39,468 bases of DNA from CAADGL01 sp964643885. Lineage in GTDB: Bacteria > Planctomycetota > Phycisphaerae > UBA1845 > Fen-1342. The notes below the pieces were generated by a model. The model did no database searches. It was given only the letters and a program-made list of their open reading frames with translations, and was not told the origin of the DNA. How positions within the stretch are numbered: position 1 is the first letter of the stretch; each line of letters begins with the position of its first letter. Below are positions 15,666 through 25,700 of this stretch, in pieces. Location: positions 1 through 39,468 of the forward strand of contig CAZXUI010000039.1 of the NCBI GenBank assembly GCA_964643885.1, read 5' to 3'. Position numbers and translations under genes: made by a program.

Positions 15666-18101
15666 TTACCGTTTCGGCGAATCGCCACTCGAATCCTCTC
15701 GTCCGGTCGCCCGCTCGGCCGCTTCGCGACGTAGCTGCTCCAGCCGGCTGAGCGGTTTGGGCGGGGGCGGCGCCTGCGCGGCCGCGGCCGGCGGAGGCGC
15801 GGGCTGCGGCTGGGCGGCGACCTCGGCCGGCGGAGGCGGATCGATCCGCAGCACACCGTTGAAGGCGAAGCGATGGTTGACCGGCGCCCCGTTCTCCGTC
15901 GCGGTCAGCTCGCAGAAAAGACCGCCGTGCTTGCCCACCGGCGCATCGGGTTCGCAGGCGACCTGAAAGACGATCTCCGTCGCGCCGGCGGCGATCTCGA
16001 CCGGCGATGCAGACGTCTTCGGCGGCAGCCCGAGCAGCGCCACCTGCGCCTTGCCCTCGAAGGGACGAACCGGCGTGAGCTTGCACAAGACGGATGCCGG
16101 GCTTCCCTGCTGCGTCGCGGCGAGCTGAATCTCGCCCGCCAGATAGGGCTGCGAAACGGAGAGCTCGACGAGCTGCGAAGAGACCCACACGTCGCCCGCC
16201 CCGGCGTCCGCCCGCGCGATCAACGCAATTCTCGAGCTCCTCACGGCCGCATTGCCGGCGGCGTTCAGCGGAAACGCGGCGGAAGCCTGCTCGCCGGGAA
16301 CGACCACGGCCGGCGCGGACGAAACACCCGGCGGATTCCAGAGCATGTGCAGCGAAACTTCGCCCGCAAAGCCCTCGGCCCGTTCGATCTGTGCCAGAAG
16401 CTGCATCGAGCCGTTCTGAAGCAGCGGCCCGGCCGGCGGGACGAGCGTGACCCTGATCGGCGCCGCGTCGGTCACGGCCACGGCCAGCCGGTCGACACTC
16501 GTGCTGTAGTAGACGGTCTGATTGGGCGGGCCGAAGACGAGCGGAACCTCCTGTACGAATCCGCCCACGACATCGCCGCCCTCGAGCGGGATGCGGCCGC
16601 GCAGCGCCACGAGCTCGCCCGCGAGCGGCGCATCGGCCGCCGCCTCGAAGACGACCGGAAGCTGCGCCAGGTCCGCCGCCAGCGTGTCCGTTGCCAGCGA
16701 CACGCCGGCCGGCAGACTCGGAGACTCGAGCGTGACCGGCCCGCCGACATCTCGCCGGTCGCAGCGGAGCAACGCGGCGTAGCGATTGCCGCGCGGCACG
16801 CAAACCGTCTGAAGCAACTGCGGCCGCTGCGTGTCGCGGCGGTCCAGCGTGAGCGAGAAGCTCGGCCGGACCTGATCGACCTCCACGCAATAGACGAACA
16901 GCGGTCCGCCGTGGCCGAGGTGATCGCGAACGCGCAGCTCGAATTGTCCGTCCGCCGGCGCCGTGAACCGCAGATAGCTGTCCGGGCCGATGCTGTCGTC
17001 ATTGCCGGCCAGGTGGCCGCCCTCGGAATTGAACAGGTCGAGCACGGGGTCGAGTGGCGATCGCAGCCGCCGAGCGTAGACGTGAATGTCGAACACCTGC
17101 CCGGCCGTGGCGTTGAACCGAAAGCTGTCGGTTTCGCCGGCCGCGGAGAGCACGCCGTTGAACGCGACCGGCGGTGCGGCCGCCGCCAGGTCGGCTGATT
17201 CGATCAGCTCGGCCAGTGGCGATACGCGGACCGGCAGGGGGGAGGGTGCGATGCCGCGCTCGTCGTGTACGAAAAGCGGCCAGAGCGCTGGCGCCGCGGC
17301 GGGCGCGGCGACGGTCCGCTCGATCGGTCCGGCCGCGTCGCCGAGGCACTGAAACGCGACCGTTTCACCCGGCTGGGCGCCCGGCGGAAACGCGGCGGCG
17401 GGCCGGGGGAAATCGCCGATGTGCAGGCGGTAGTGCGCGTCGCCGCCGCCGCCGTAGGACGCCTCGCGAATCTGCACGATGTAGGTCCCGTCGGCCGGTG
17501 CGATCGCGGAGACGTAGCCGTCCTGAAGCAGCAGGGCGGAGTCGTCGCAGGTGGCCAGCTCGAAACGGCGCGAGTCGAGCAGTGCGACGTACAGGTCCGT
17601 CATCGAGCGGCCCAGACGCATGGCTTCGAACTCGGCGGTGAGCCGCTGCCCGGCTTTCAGTTCGACCGCGAAGTAATCCACGTCCTCGTTCTGCACGACG
17701 CCGGCGATCGTGGAGTTCAGCGCGACCGCCTGTGGTGCGGCGAAGTCGTCGTTCGGTTCGGTCTCCGCTACGACCGGCAGCGGGCCGATCCACACCGTGC
17801 GAAGCTCGGTAACGCCGCTGGCGGTGCGCAGTCGCAGCGGATGCTCGCCGAGCGGGCAGTCCGCGGCGATGACGCAGTCGATGCGGACGGTTTCCGCATT
17901 CTCGACCGTGAGCTGCGAGACTTCGATTCCCGGCTTGTAGAACAGGACCGCGGCCGCGTCGCCGAGTCGAGCGCCTGAGAGCGTGAACCGGACAGTCGTG
18001 CCGCGCTGCGCGCCGGTGGGGTGCACAGTGCGCAGCTCCGGCGACGCGGCCACCGCCGCGGCCGACGCAAGAATGACGAATACCCAGCGTGCGACGAACA
18101 T
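15666..18101 (-). CDS. Secreted pre-peptidase C-terminal (PPC) domain protein
   Basis: 811 residues, ATG 18101, with an N-terminal signal peptide (MFVARWVFVILASAAAVAAS). Next is an IPT/TIG-like domain (VHPTGAQRGTTVRFTLSGAR), then PPC domains recognisable by AETEPNDDFAAPQ, DVDYFAVELKAGQRLTAEFE and DGTYIVQIREASYGGGGDAHY, and a second set near GETDSFRFNATAGQVFDIHV. The middle and C-terminal parts are further beta-sandwich repeats. The tail is Pro/Ala-rich and ends in a charged helix (LSRLEQLRREAAERATG). There are no catalytic residues, so this is a structural or binding protein. It lies 40 bases after the DUF1501 gene and 63 bases before the PSD1 start, so the four genes are probably co-transcribed. 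PPC proteins of this design regularly accompany DUF1501/PSD1 genes in planctomycetes. Confidence 0.88.
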   Translation of the reverse strand: MFVARWVFVILASAAAVAASPELRTVHPTGAQRGTTVRFTLSGARLGDAAAVLFYKPGIEVSQLTVENAETVRIDCVIAADCPLGEHPLRLRTASGVTELRTVWIGPLPVVAETEPNDDFAAPQAVALNSTIAGVVQNEDVDYFAVELKAGQRLTAEFEAMRLGRSMTDLYVALLDSRRFELATCDDSALLLQDGYVSAIAPADGTYIVQIREASYGGGGDAHYRLHIGDFPRPAAAFPPGAQPGETVAFQCLGDAAGPIERTVAAPAAAPALWPLFVHDERGIAPSPLPVRVSPLAELIESADLAAAAPPVAFNGVLSAAGETDSFRFNATAGQVFDIHVYARRLRSPLDPVLDLFNSEGGHLAGNDDSIGPDSYLRFTAPADGQFELRVRDHLGHGGPLFVYCVEVDQVRPSFSLTLDRRDTQRPQLLQTVCVPRGNRYAALLRCDRRDVGGPVTLESPSLPAGVSLATDTLAADLAQLPVVFEAAADAPLAGELVALRGRIPLEGGDVVGGFVQEVPLVFGPPNQTVYYSTSVDRLAVAVTDAAPIRVTLVPPAGPLLQNGSMQLLAQIERAEGFAGEVSLHMLWNPPGVSSAPAVVVPGEQASAAFPLNAAGNAAVRSSRIALIARADAGAGDVWVSSQLVELSVSQPYLAGEIQLAATQQGSPASVLCKLTPVRPFEGKAQVALLGLPPKTSASPVEIAAGATEIVFQVACEPDAPVGKHGGLFCELTATENGAPVNHRFAFNGVLRIDPPPPAEVAAQPQPAPPPAAAAQAPPPPKPLSRLEQLRREAAERATGREDSSGDSPKR

Positions 18102-18141
18102 TCCAGATTCGAGCTCTGCTCAGCCGCCTGTAGTTGATCGA

Positions 18142-19491
18142 TCAGGCCCGGTTGGCAAGCAGGGCGTCGATCACCCTGCCGCCGTTGACGATCTCCACCG
18201 GCCGGCCTCCCGGCGCCATCAGTTCCTTGTCCGCGACGATGCCGAGCTGGTTATAGACCGTCGTGGCCAGGTCTTCGACCGTCAGCGGGTCGTCGTGCGG
18301 CTCGCTGGCGGTCGCGTCGGACGAGCCGTAAACGAGCCCCCGCTGCACGCCGCCGCCGGCCAGCACGACGCTGAAGACGCGCGGCCAGTGGTCCCGGCCG
18401 CCGTCGCGGTTGAGCTTGGGCGTGCGGCCGAACTCGGTCGTGACCATGACGAGGGTCCGCTCGAGCATGCCGCGCTGCTCCAGGTCGCGGATCAGCGCCG
18501 CGTAACCCTGGTCGAACTGGCGGAGCTGTCCCTGAATGCCGCCGGCGATGTCCGCGTGGTGATCCCAGCTCCCGAACGTCATCGAGACGAAGCGCACGCC
18601 CGCCTCGGACAGCCGCCGGCAGAGCAGCATCCGCTGTCCCGCGGCGTGCCGGCCGTAGGCGTCGCGAACTTCTTTCGGCTCGGCCGCGAGGTGGAACGCC
18701 TCGCGCGCGGTGGACGAGCTGAGCAACGTGTAGGCCTGCTGATAGAACTCGTCCATCGCGGCGATCGCGTCGGCCTGCTCGAGCGAGCGGAAATGCTGAT
18801 CCACGGCCTCCAGCATGCGCTGACGCCGCTGAAAGCGGGCATGATCCACATCGTCGGGCAGTGACAGATCGCGGACGGCGAAGTTGCCCTCGGCCGGGTC
18901 GGAGCCGAGGCTGAACGGCCCGTAGCGCGTGCTCAGGAAGCCGGTGCCGGCGTAGTCGTTGGGTTTGCCCGGCACGCAGACATAGGGCGGCAGCTCGCCG
19001 CGCTGGCCGAGCTCGTGCGAGACGACCGCGCCGAGCGACGGATACTGGATGGCCGGGCTCGGGCGATAGCCGGTGAACATGTTGTGCGTGCCGCGTTCGT
19101 GAGCGGCCTCGCCGTGCGTCATCGAACGGCAGATCGTGATCTTGTCGACGATCTGCGCCGTGTGCGGCAGGCACTCGCTGAGCTGCACCCCGGGCAGCTT
19201 CGTGTCGATCGCCTTCAGCGAGCCGCGATACTCGATCGGCGCGAGCGGCTTGGGGTCGAAGGACTCCTGCGCGGCGATCCCGCCCGGCAGGAAGATGTGA
19301 ATCACCGAGTCGGCGACGGCCGGCTTTGTGGCGTACGTCTTCTGGTCGGCCAGCGCTCGGCGCAGCAGGTAGTCGGGCAGCGTCAGTCCCAGGCCGCCGA
19401 TCAGCCCGACATAGAGAAACTCGCGCCGCGAGGGTGGCCGGGCATGGTCGCGACCGCCGCAAGTATCAGGGCCACACGGATTTGCGCTCAA
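18142..19491 (-). CDS. DUF1501 Tat-exported protein (alkaline-phosphatase/sulfatase-like fold)
   Basis: 449 residues. The start is a TTG at 19491, supported by AGGAG six bases upstream. A twin-arginine signal (PSRREFLYVGLIGGLGLTL, ~20-38) predicts export in folded form. Family hallmarks include HIFLPGGIAAQESFDPKP, CRSMTHGEAAHERGTHNMFT, YPSLGAVVSHELG, FVSMTFGSWDHHADI, MVTTEFGRTPKLNRDGGRDHW and EDLATTVYNQLGI. DUF1501 is distantly related to the alkaline phosphatase superfamily and the conserved His/Asp residues may bind metal, but no substrate is known. It heads the operon DUF1501-PPC-PSD1-PSC/WD40, so it probably works on the same extracytoplasmic substrate as the other three. Confidence 0.93.
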   Translation of the reverse strand: MSANPCGPDTCGGRDHARPPSRREFLYVGLIGGLGLTLPDYLLRRALADQKTYATKPAVADSVIHIFLPGGIAAQESFDPKPLAPIEYRGSLKAIDTKLPGVQLSECLPHTAQIVDKITICRSMTHGEAAHERGTHNMFTGYRPSPAIQYPSLGAVVSHELGQRGELPPYVCVPGKPNDYAGTGFLSTRYGPFSLGSDPAEGNFAVRDLSLPDDVDHARFQRRQRMLEAVDQHFRSLEQADAIAAMDEFYQQAYTLLSSSTAREAFHLAAEPKEVRDAYGRHAAGQRMLLCRRLSEAGVRFVSMTFGSWDHHADIAGGIQGQLRQFDQGYAALIRDLEQRGMLERTLVMVTTEFGRTPKLNRDGGRDHWPRVFSVVLAGGGVQRGLVYGSSDATASEPHDDPLTVEDLATTVYNQLGIVADKELMAPGGRPVEIVNGGRVIDALLANRA

Positions 19492-19640
19492 AGGCCGCTC
19501 CTGAGTCGAAAAGAGAGTGAAGCGTGATGAACCGGCGCCATTATAGCAGCCGCGATGCGCGGGTCTGCGCGGTTTTGAGCGAAATCAACGCACGCTGGTG
19601 CGGTGTGGTCGTCCGCCGCGCGAGCGGCGCGAGCGAGCAA

Positions 19641-21917
19641 TCAGCGCAGCGCCGCCAGCGCTCGTTGCCAGCGGACATCCTCCGGATCGCTTGCAACGAG
19701 CGACTCGAAGGCCGCGACGGCCTGCGCATGGTGCTCGGCCGCGGCGGGATCGCCTGATTCTTGAAGGGCGGCGGCGATGGCCGCGTGGATGGCCGCGCGC
19801 AGCCCCGTGCGCTGCGGATGCTGCGGCCAGCGCGGGTGCGGCCGCTGTGCCAGCTCCAGGGCCGTCTGAAGATGATGCAGCGCGATGGGTGCCTCCCCGC
19901 GTGCCAGGGCGAGTTTTCCGAGGCCCTTAAGCAGGGCGGATCGGGCCTGGTCGTAGAGTGGGCGCGAGCCGTCGCGAAGGCGGATCGGGCCGGCTAGAGG
20001 GGCGTACTCGGAGGTGTCCTCGCGGTAAATGTCCTGGAGCGTCGGGTCGACGGCCTCGTTCGCCTCCAGTATCGCCAGCGCTTCGCGAAACTGCTCTTCG
20101 GCCAGTGTCGGGTCGGCAGCGGCGAGGGCTTCGCCGAACTCTCCGGCGAGCTCGTGCGCCCAGCCGCCGGAGACCTGAATCAGCGGCGGGCGCCGTCCGG
20201 TCTCGTTGCCGTGCTGCGGGACGGTCAGTGGCGAGTCGATCGCGCTTCCCTGCGATTCGAGCCACGTGGTCGCCAGGTCGCGCAGCTCAACGGCTCGACG
20301 CGCATGCGCGCTGACGGACTGCGCGTCGCCCCGCCCGGCCGCGAGTGTGCCGAGCAGGAGCTGCGTGAACATCTGCTCGCGCGGGATGCGCGCGTCTGGC
20401 GGGTGCTCGCCCGCGAAGGCGGCGATGCGCTGCTCCAGCAGCGCGGCGAGCAGCTCGGCCCGTTCGATCTGGCCCGTGTGCAGCGAAATCCAGGCCAGCC
20501 GCCGCAGCGACATCCACAGCCAGACCTGCGCCGACAGGTCGTCGGGGCTCTCTTCCGCCAGCCGCCGATAGAAAACGTAGGCCTCCTCGGCCAGGTGGCG
20601 CTGAATTCCGGCCGTGCCCGGCACACCGCCGATCTGGCTGCCCACGCCCGCGAAGACGTAATTGGCCGTCGTCTGCGCATACTCCATCCGCCGCTGGGCC
20701 GCGTCGCGCTGAGCCGTGGCCACCTGCGCCTGCACGACGGCGGCCGCGGCCCCGGTGAGCACAGCGAGCAGCGCGACGGCCGCCGAGCCGACGAGCACAC
20801 GGTTCCGCTGGGCGAAGCGCGTGAGTTGATACCAGGCGCTCGGCGGCCGGGCGACGATCGGCTCGCAGGCCAGGTATCGACGCAGGTCGACGGCCAGCTC
20901 GCTGACCGACTGGTAGCGCCGCTCCGGCTCTTTCTGGAGCGCCTTGAGCACGATCGTCTCGAGATCACCGCGGACGCGCGGATCGAGACGGCCGGGCGGT
21001 GTCGCCGGCTGGTTGCAGATGACGTGGGCGGCGTGGCTGAGATTGCCGCCGTCCACCGGGTAGGGCAGTTGCCCCGTGAGCAGCTCGTAGAGCACGACAC
21101 CCAGGCAGTAGACATCGCTGCGAACGTCGATCTCGCTCGGTCGCCCGAGAACGTGCTCCGGCGACATGTAGGGCACCGTTCCCGCGACGCGGCCGATCTC
21201 GCTGACGAGCGAGCGGGCCGCGGCCTGTGGCTCCTCGAGTGCCGGCTCGAGGATTCGCGCCAGTCCGAAATCCAGGACCGTCGGCCGGCCGTCGGCATCG
21301 ACGAGGATGTTGCTGGGCTTCAGGTCGCGGTGCACGACGGCCCGCTGGTGCGCGTGCGCCACCGCATCGCACACCTGGCAGAACAGCCTGATGCGCGCTT
21401 CGACAGGCAGCTCGCGGCGGCGCGCGAAGGCGACCAGCGTTTCGCCCTCGATCAGATCCATGACGAAGAACGGCCGGCCGTCGGGTGCCCGGCCAGCGTC
21501 GTGAATGGCCGCGATGCACGGGTGCCTGAGGCGGGCCAGGGCCCGTGCTTCGCGGATCAGCAGGCGTTCGTAGCGGGCATCGACCGCGCAGGCCGCGTTC
21601 AGCAGCTTCAGCGCCACGCGCCGCTGCGGCTCCGCCTGCTGCGCTTCGTAGACGACGCCGGTCCCGCCGCGGCCGATCTCGCGTACCACCCGGTAGGGGC
21701 CGAGCTGGGCGCCCGGCTCGGCGACGCGGTCGGCGACCGTCATGCGGGCGAAGCAGGCTCGAACGGTGTGCTCGAGCGGGATGTCCTGTTCCAGCTCGCG
21801 CAGCCGCGACTGGCAGGCGGAGCAATCCTCCACGTGCCGGGCGATCCAGGTGCGCGAGCTTTCGTCGCACGTGCCGGAGAGAAAGGCCTCCAGCTCGTCG
21901 ATCCCTACACACGCCAT
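19641..21917 (-). CDS. Membrane Ser/Thr protein kinase with N-terminal zinc finger and C-terminal TPR region
   Basis: ATG 21917 preceded by AAAGGAAA; the open frame extends 40 codons further to 22037, but that part is unlike a protein start. About 758 residues. Residues 1-50 hold a zinc-finger module (HVEDCSACQSRL; His28, Cys32, Cys35) like those of anti-sigma factors. The kinase domain (~75-345) has all key motifs: glycine loop IGRGGTGVVYEA, Lys104 in VALKLL, VHRDLKPSNILVD, LDFGLA, GTVPYMSPEHV and SDVYCLGVVLYELLTG. One transmembrane helix (~374-395) is followed by TPR-like helices to the C-terminus. It lies 126 bases after an ECF sigma gene on the same strand, so kinase and sigma probably form one signalling unit, with the zinc finger as a possible sigma-binding site. 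The external ligand is unknown. Confidence 0.94.
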   Translation of the reverse strand: MACVGIDELEAFLSGTCDESSRTWIARHVEDCSACQSRLRELEQDIPLEHTVRACFARMTVADRVAEPGAQLGPYRVVREIGRGGTGVVYEAQQAEPQRRVALKLLNAACAVDARYERLLIREARALARLRHPCIAAIHDAGRAPDGRPFFVMDLIEGETLVAFARRRELPVEARIRLFCQVCDAVAHAHQRAVVHRDLKPSNILVDADGRPTVLDFGLARILEPALEEPQAAARSLVSEIGRVAGTVPYMSPEHVLGRPSEIDVRSDVYCLGVVLYELLTGQLPYPVDGGNLSHAAHVICNQPATPPGRLDPRVRGDLETIVLKALQKEPERRYQSVSELAVDLRRYLACEPIVARPPSAWYQLTRFAQRNRVLVGSAAVALLAVLTGAAAAVVQAQVATAQRDAAQRRMEYAQTTANYVFAGVGSQIGGVPGTAGIQRHLAEEAYVFYRRLAEESPDDLSAQVWLWMSLRRLAWISLHTGQIERAELLAALLEQRIAAFAGEHPPDARIPREQMFTQLLLGTLAAGRGDAQSVSAHARRAVELRDLATTWLESQGSAIDSPLTVPQHGNETGRRPPLIQVSGGWAHELAGEFGEALAAADPTLAEEQFREALAILEANEAVDPTLQDIYREDTSEYAPLAGPIRLRDGSRPLYDQARSALLKGLGKLALARGEAPIALHHLQTALELAQRPHPRWPQHPQRTGLRAAIHAAIAAALQESGDPAAAEHHAQAVAAFESLVASDPEDVRWQRALAALR

Positions 21918-22043
21918 GCTCGTTTCCTTTCGGCCGCCGGCCGGGGTCGACGGGTGGTTCGGGTCCCGGTCCGCGCTTGGCGCGCAGGCTGAGCCCTCTG
22001 TATGTGTTTCCCCCAACCGGCCCGAGTTTCTTTTCAACCCGCC

Positions 22044-22634
22044 TCAGCAGAGGTTTTCGAGGTCGCTGCGAATCGCCCGCATCCGGCGCAGAACGGTGTA
22101 CTTGGCGTTGTAAACCGCCTTGACGGAGATTCCGAGCGCCTCGGCGGCCTCGGCCGGCGTCCGGCCGTCGCGGAGCACCAGCTCGAAGGCCCGCATCGTC
22201 ATCGGTTCGACCTCGGCCCGGACCGCCCGCAGACACTGTTCGATGACGGCCTGTTCCCACTCCTGCTCCCAGATGCGGGTGGCGGCGGCGGTGTCGGGCA
22301 CTTCCCGCCAGAACGCACTCTCGGGCGATTGCGGCGTGATTTGACCGCGACGGATGTGGCTGCGCCGCTTGCGCAGAATCTTGCGCAAGGCGATTCCGAA
22401 CAGCCACTGGCTGAGCCGGCCCTTGGTCCGGTCGTAGCGGCCGCGTCGATAGCTCTCGACGAAGGTCAGCAGCGTCTCCTGGGCGACATCCTCGCACTCG
22501 GACTCGGGCAATCCCATCTGGCGCGCGAAGCGCATCACCGGGGGACGCAGGCGGCGGACCAGCCGCTGCCAGGCCTGCCCGTCGGCGGCCTCGCCGAGCT
22601 CTTTGAGGATGGTGGAGGTGGTGATCCAGTCCAT
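22044..22634 (-). CDS. ECF-type RNA polymerase sigma factor
   Basis: 196 residues, ATG 22634. Region 2 shows LVRRLRPPVMRFARQMGLPE, the ECEDVAQETLLTFVESYRRG core segment and the promoter -10 reading part WLFGIALRKILRKRR. Region 4 has MTMRAFELVLRDGRTPAEAA and the helix-turn-helix EALGISVKAVYNAKYTVLRR. There is no C-terminal extension. It would direct RNA polymerase to a small regulon. In planctomycetes many such sigma factors are encoded beside Ser/Thr kinases, as here, and phosphorylation by the kinase is a plausible control. It is transcribed divergently from a giant secreted protein at 22782, an obvious candidate target. Confidence 0.95.
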   Translation of the reverse strand: MDWITTSTILKELGEAADGQAWQRLVRRLRPPVMRFARQMGLPESECEDVAQETLLTFVESYRRGRYDRTKGRLSQWLFGIALRKILRKRRSHIRRGQITPQSPESAFWREVPDTAAATRIWEQEWEQAVIEQCLRAVRAEVEPMTMRAFELVLRDGRTPAEAAEALGISVKAVYNAKYTVLRRMRAIRSDLENLC

Positions 22635-22700
22635 GGCCCGATTCGCGGCCCCCGCCTGACGACATCGTAAGGAAAAAACCTGCCGGCGAGCAATAAGAAG

Positions 22701-22715
22701 TCGAGGTGACCTCGA
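22701..22715. promoter_or_regulatory. Palindrome at the exact centre of the divergent sigma/surface-protein promoter region
   Basis: TCGAGGT-G-ACCTCGA is a perfect 7-bp inverted repeat with one central base (22708). The centre is 74 bases from the first base of both start codons (22634 on the minus strand, 22782 on the plus strand). It is followed by a GC-rich imperfect palindrome (CGGCCGGCCCGCGGCCG). The layout is that of an operator shared by two divergent promoters. No regulator is known, and chance occurrence in GC-rich DNA is possible. Confidence 0.35.
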
Positions 22716-22781
22716 TCGGCCGGCCCGCGGCCGGGCGGGGTCTCGCGTTCAGCCAGCGAGCGAAGCTCGAGGATTCGGGCC

Positions 22782-25700
22782 ATGTACACGGGTAGTACTT
22801 GCACAGATCAGAGTGCGTTCGCGGTTCCGGGGGTATCAGCAGGGTTTTCCCGTCCGCGCCGGAAGCCGCCGCCGATCCAGCAGTGGATCGTCGCCGTCGC
22901 GGTGCTGGCCGGGTCGGGGACGGCCACGGCCCAGGTCACCTGGGACGGCAGCGCCGGCACAAACAACTGGCACACCTGCGTACAGATCATGGGGCTCAAC
23001 GACAACAACTGGGACTTCGACCCCGTCCCCCCGCCGAACTGCCCGCCATTGCCCGGACCGAACGATGAGGTGGACCTGAACGGAGCCGAGGTGTTCCTCA
23101 CCGTGTTGCCGGTGGCGGAAGTCCGCAACGTGTCGAATGGTTCGCTCACCGTGACCTCGGCAGGATGTCTGAGGGCGACGGAATTCGTCAATCTTGCGGC
23201 GCTCACGGTCTTCACTGAGGTGACCGCCGGCGGTGACATCGTCGTTAACGGCCCGCTGAACTGGCGCGGCGGGACGCTGGCGGCGCCGACGGGTTCGGAC
23301 CCGGCGGCGATGGGCGTCGGCGTGAATGGGCCGCTCAACATCGACTGGATCACCAACTCGACGCTCGACCGCCGCACGCTGGTCGCGAACGGGCCCGTGT
23401 CCTGGACCGGCTCGGGTGACATCGTGCTGCACAACGGGTCGGTGTTCGACAACCGTGTCTCGTTCTCCACGAACCGGGACGAGTGGATTCACGGCAATGA
23501 TGGCCTTTTCGTAAACCGCGCTCCGTTCACGAAGGCGGAAAGCACGGGCGCGACGCGCGTCTTCGCGAACGTGTTCTTCGAGAACACGGACACGGGCGTG
23601 ATCGACGTGAGCACCGGCACGCTGAGCCTCGAAACCGACGGCGAGAACCGCGGCGTCATCCGCATCGCCGACAACGCGACCATCGTGTTCGCGCCGCCTC
23701 CGGGCGGCTTCTTTTCCATCATCGAGGACACGATCGTCGAGGGCGGCGGTCTGGTCCGGCTCGCCGAGGGCAGCGGCACGTTCGTTGTCTCCGCCGACAC
23801 GCGCTTCGGCGCGCAGAACGTGCGCCTCAACGGCCCGTCCGTGGTGCGCGGCGGCGGCTGCGAGTTCACGAACCTGGAGTTTATCCGCGGCACGATGGCC
23901 GACGGCGTGACGACCGTCGAGGGCGACTGCGCCATTTTCGGCAACATCGGCCGCACGCTCGACGCGCACGTGCTCAACCTCCGCGGCACGACCACCTGGG
24001 AGCAGGGAAGCTTCGTCGATTTCCAGATCGTCAACGGCGCCACGCTGAACAACTTCGGCACGTTCTCCGCCCTCAACGAGCCGAACAAGCGCCTGCGCTT
24101 CGTCAACGGGCAGTTCGTCAACCACACCGGCGGCCGGCTTGACATCCTGACCGATATTTCGGCGATCGTCGGGCCCGGACTGATTCAGAACCTGGACACG
24201 ATCAACATCGGACCAGGCGCGTCGCTGGTGAGCTTCACGCCGGTCGAGTTCGAGCAGCTCGGGATTCTCAATCTGAATTCCGGCGTGCTGAACGTCCATG
24301 CCGGGCGCGCGTTCGAGGGACAGTTCAACCTCAGCCCCGAAACGCTGCTCCAGTTCCTGAACCAGACGTTCACGATCGATGGTGGCACGCAATTCGGCGG
24401 GACTGGGCAGGTCTTCATCGGCGGCAACAGCATCGTGGACTTCCAGCAGCCGTCCACCGAGATCGCCAACGTCGAACTCGGCGGCGTCGGCGGCGGAACG
24501 GTCAGCGGCGCGGGCGATCTGATCGTCACCAACCAGCTCGATTGGACGCGCGGCCAGATGACCGGCAGCGGCCGGACCATTACTCGCGCGACGCTGAACA
24601 TGACGAGCACGAACGCCAAGACGCTCTCGCAGCGCCGCCTGCAGCACGAAGGCGCGGGCGCGTGGACTGGCGGCAATTTCGCGCTGAACAACGGCGCCCG
24701 ATTTGTCGTCGCCAGCGGCGCCAGCTTCGATATTCAATCGACGGGGAACTTCACGCACGCCACGGGCGCCGACGGAATCGTCGAGGTGCTCGGGACGCTG
24801 CGCAAGACCTCGGCCGGCACGCTCAGCTTCCCGACCGGCGTGGTGCTCATCAACCGCGGCGGCCAGACGTTCGACATCCAGTCCGGCGACGTGACGGTCA
24901 GTGGCGGCGGCGAGAACAGCGGCACGATCTCGATCGCCGGCGGGTCCAACCTGCGCTTCCTGAGCAGTTATTTGATGGCCGGGGGCAGCATCCAGGGTGA
25001 CGGGTTCGTCCGCGTGCAGGGCGGCGTCCTGGGCATCGAGGGCGCGCCGCAGGTCCAGAACATCGAGCTGGCCAGCGGCACCATCGATGGTCCGGGCAAC
25101 CTGACCGTCAACGAGCTGCTGAGCTGGAGTGGGGGCCTCATCGGAGGCAGCCAGGGAACGCTGACAATCGCCCAGGGCGCTGAGATCGACATGACCGTGG
25201 GAGGATCGGACAAGGACATCGAACTGTACACGGTGAACAACGAGGGCAGGGGTGTGCTCTCTGGGAATAATCGCGTGCTCTACCTGGACCAAGCGACGTG
25301 GAACAACGCCGGATCGCTCGAGCTGCGGGACGGCGCCAGCGTACGGCCCGATACGCAGGGAGGCGCCGCGCTCGTAAACAGTGGCATGATCCGGAAAACC
25401 GGCGCCGCCGAATCTCAGTCGTTCATCAGCGTGCCGCTGACGAATAACGGCGCGGTCCGCGTCGAATCGAACGCGCTCTTCCTTTCGGGCGGCAGCAGCA
25501 CCGGCACGTTCCACAGCGAAGCTGACACAGCCGTCATCTTTTCAGCCGGTGATTTCGCACTGAACGCCGGGACGCAATTCACCGGGCCGGGCAGCGCCGT
25601 CCTCGCCGGCGGCCAGCTCTCCGTCAACGCCGACGTGAACGCCACGAGCTTCAGCGTGAGCGACGGCACGCTCACCGGGCCAGGCGCACTCGACGTGGCC

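Noticed and set aside
22836..25514. Very long open frame on the minus strand opposite the first giant repeat gene (about 890 codons).
   Set aside because: It is antisense to a clear secreted repeat protein, rich in Arg/Ala/Asp/Val as expected for a shadow frame in GC-rich DNA, and has no domain or start signal. Similar shadows at 28061-30088, 36481-38568, 20154-21992, 11125-13128 and 5585-7069 were dropped for the same reason.
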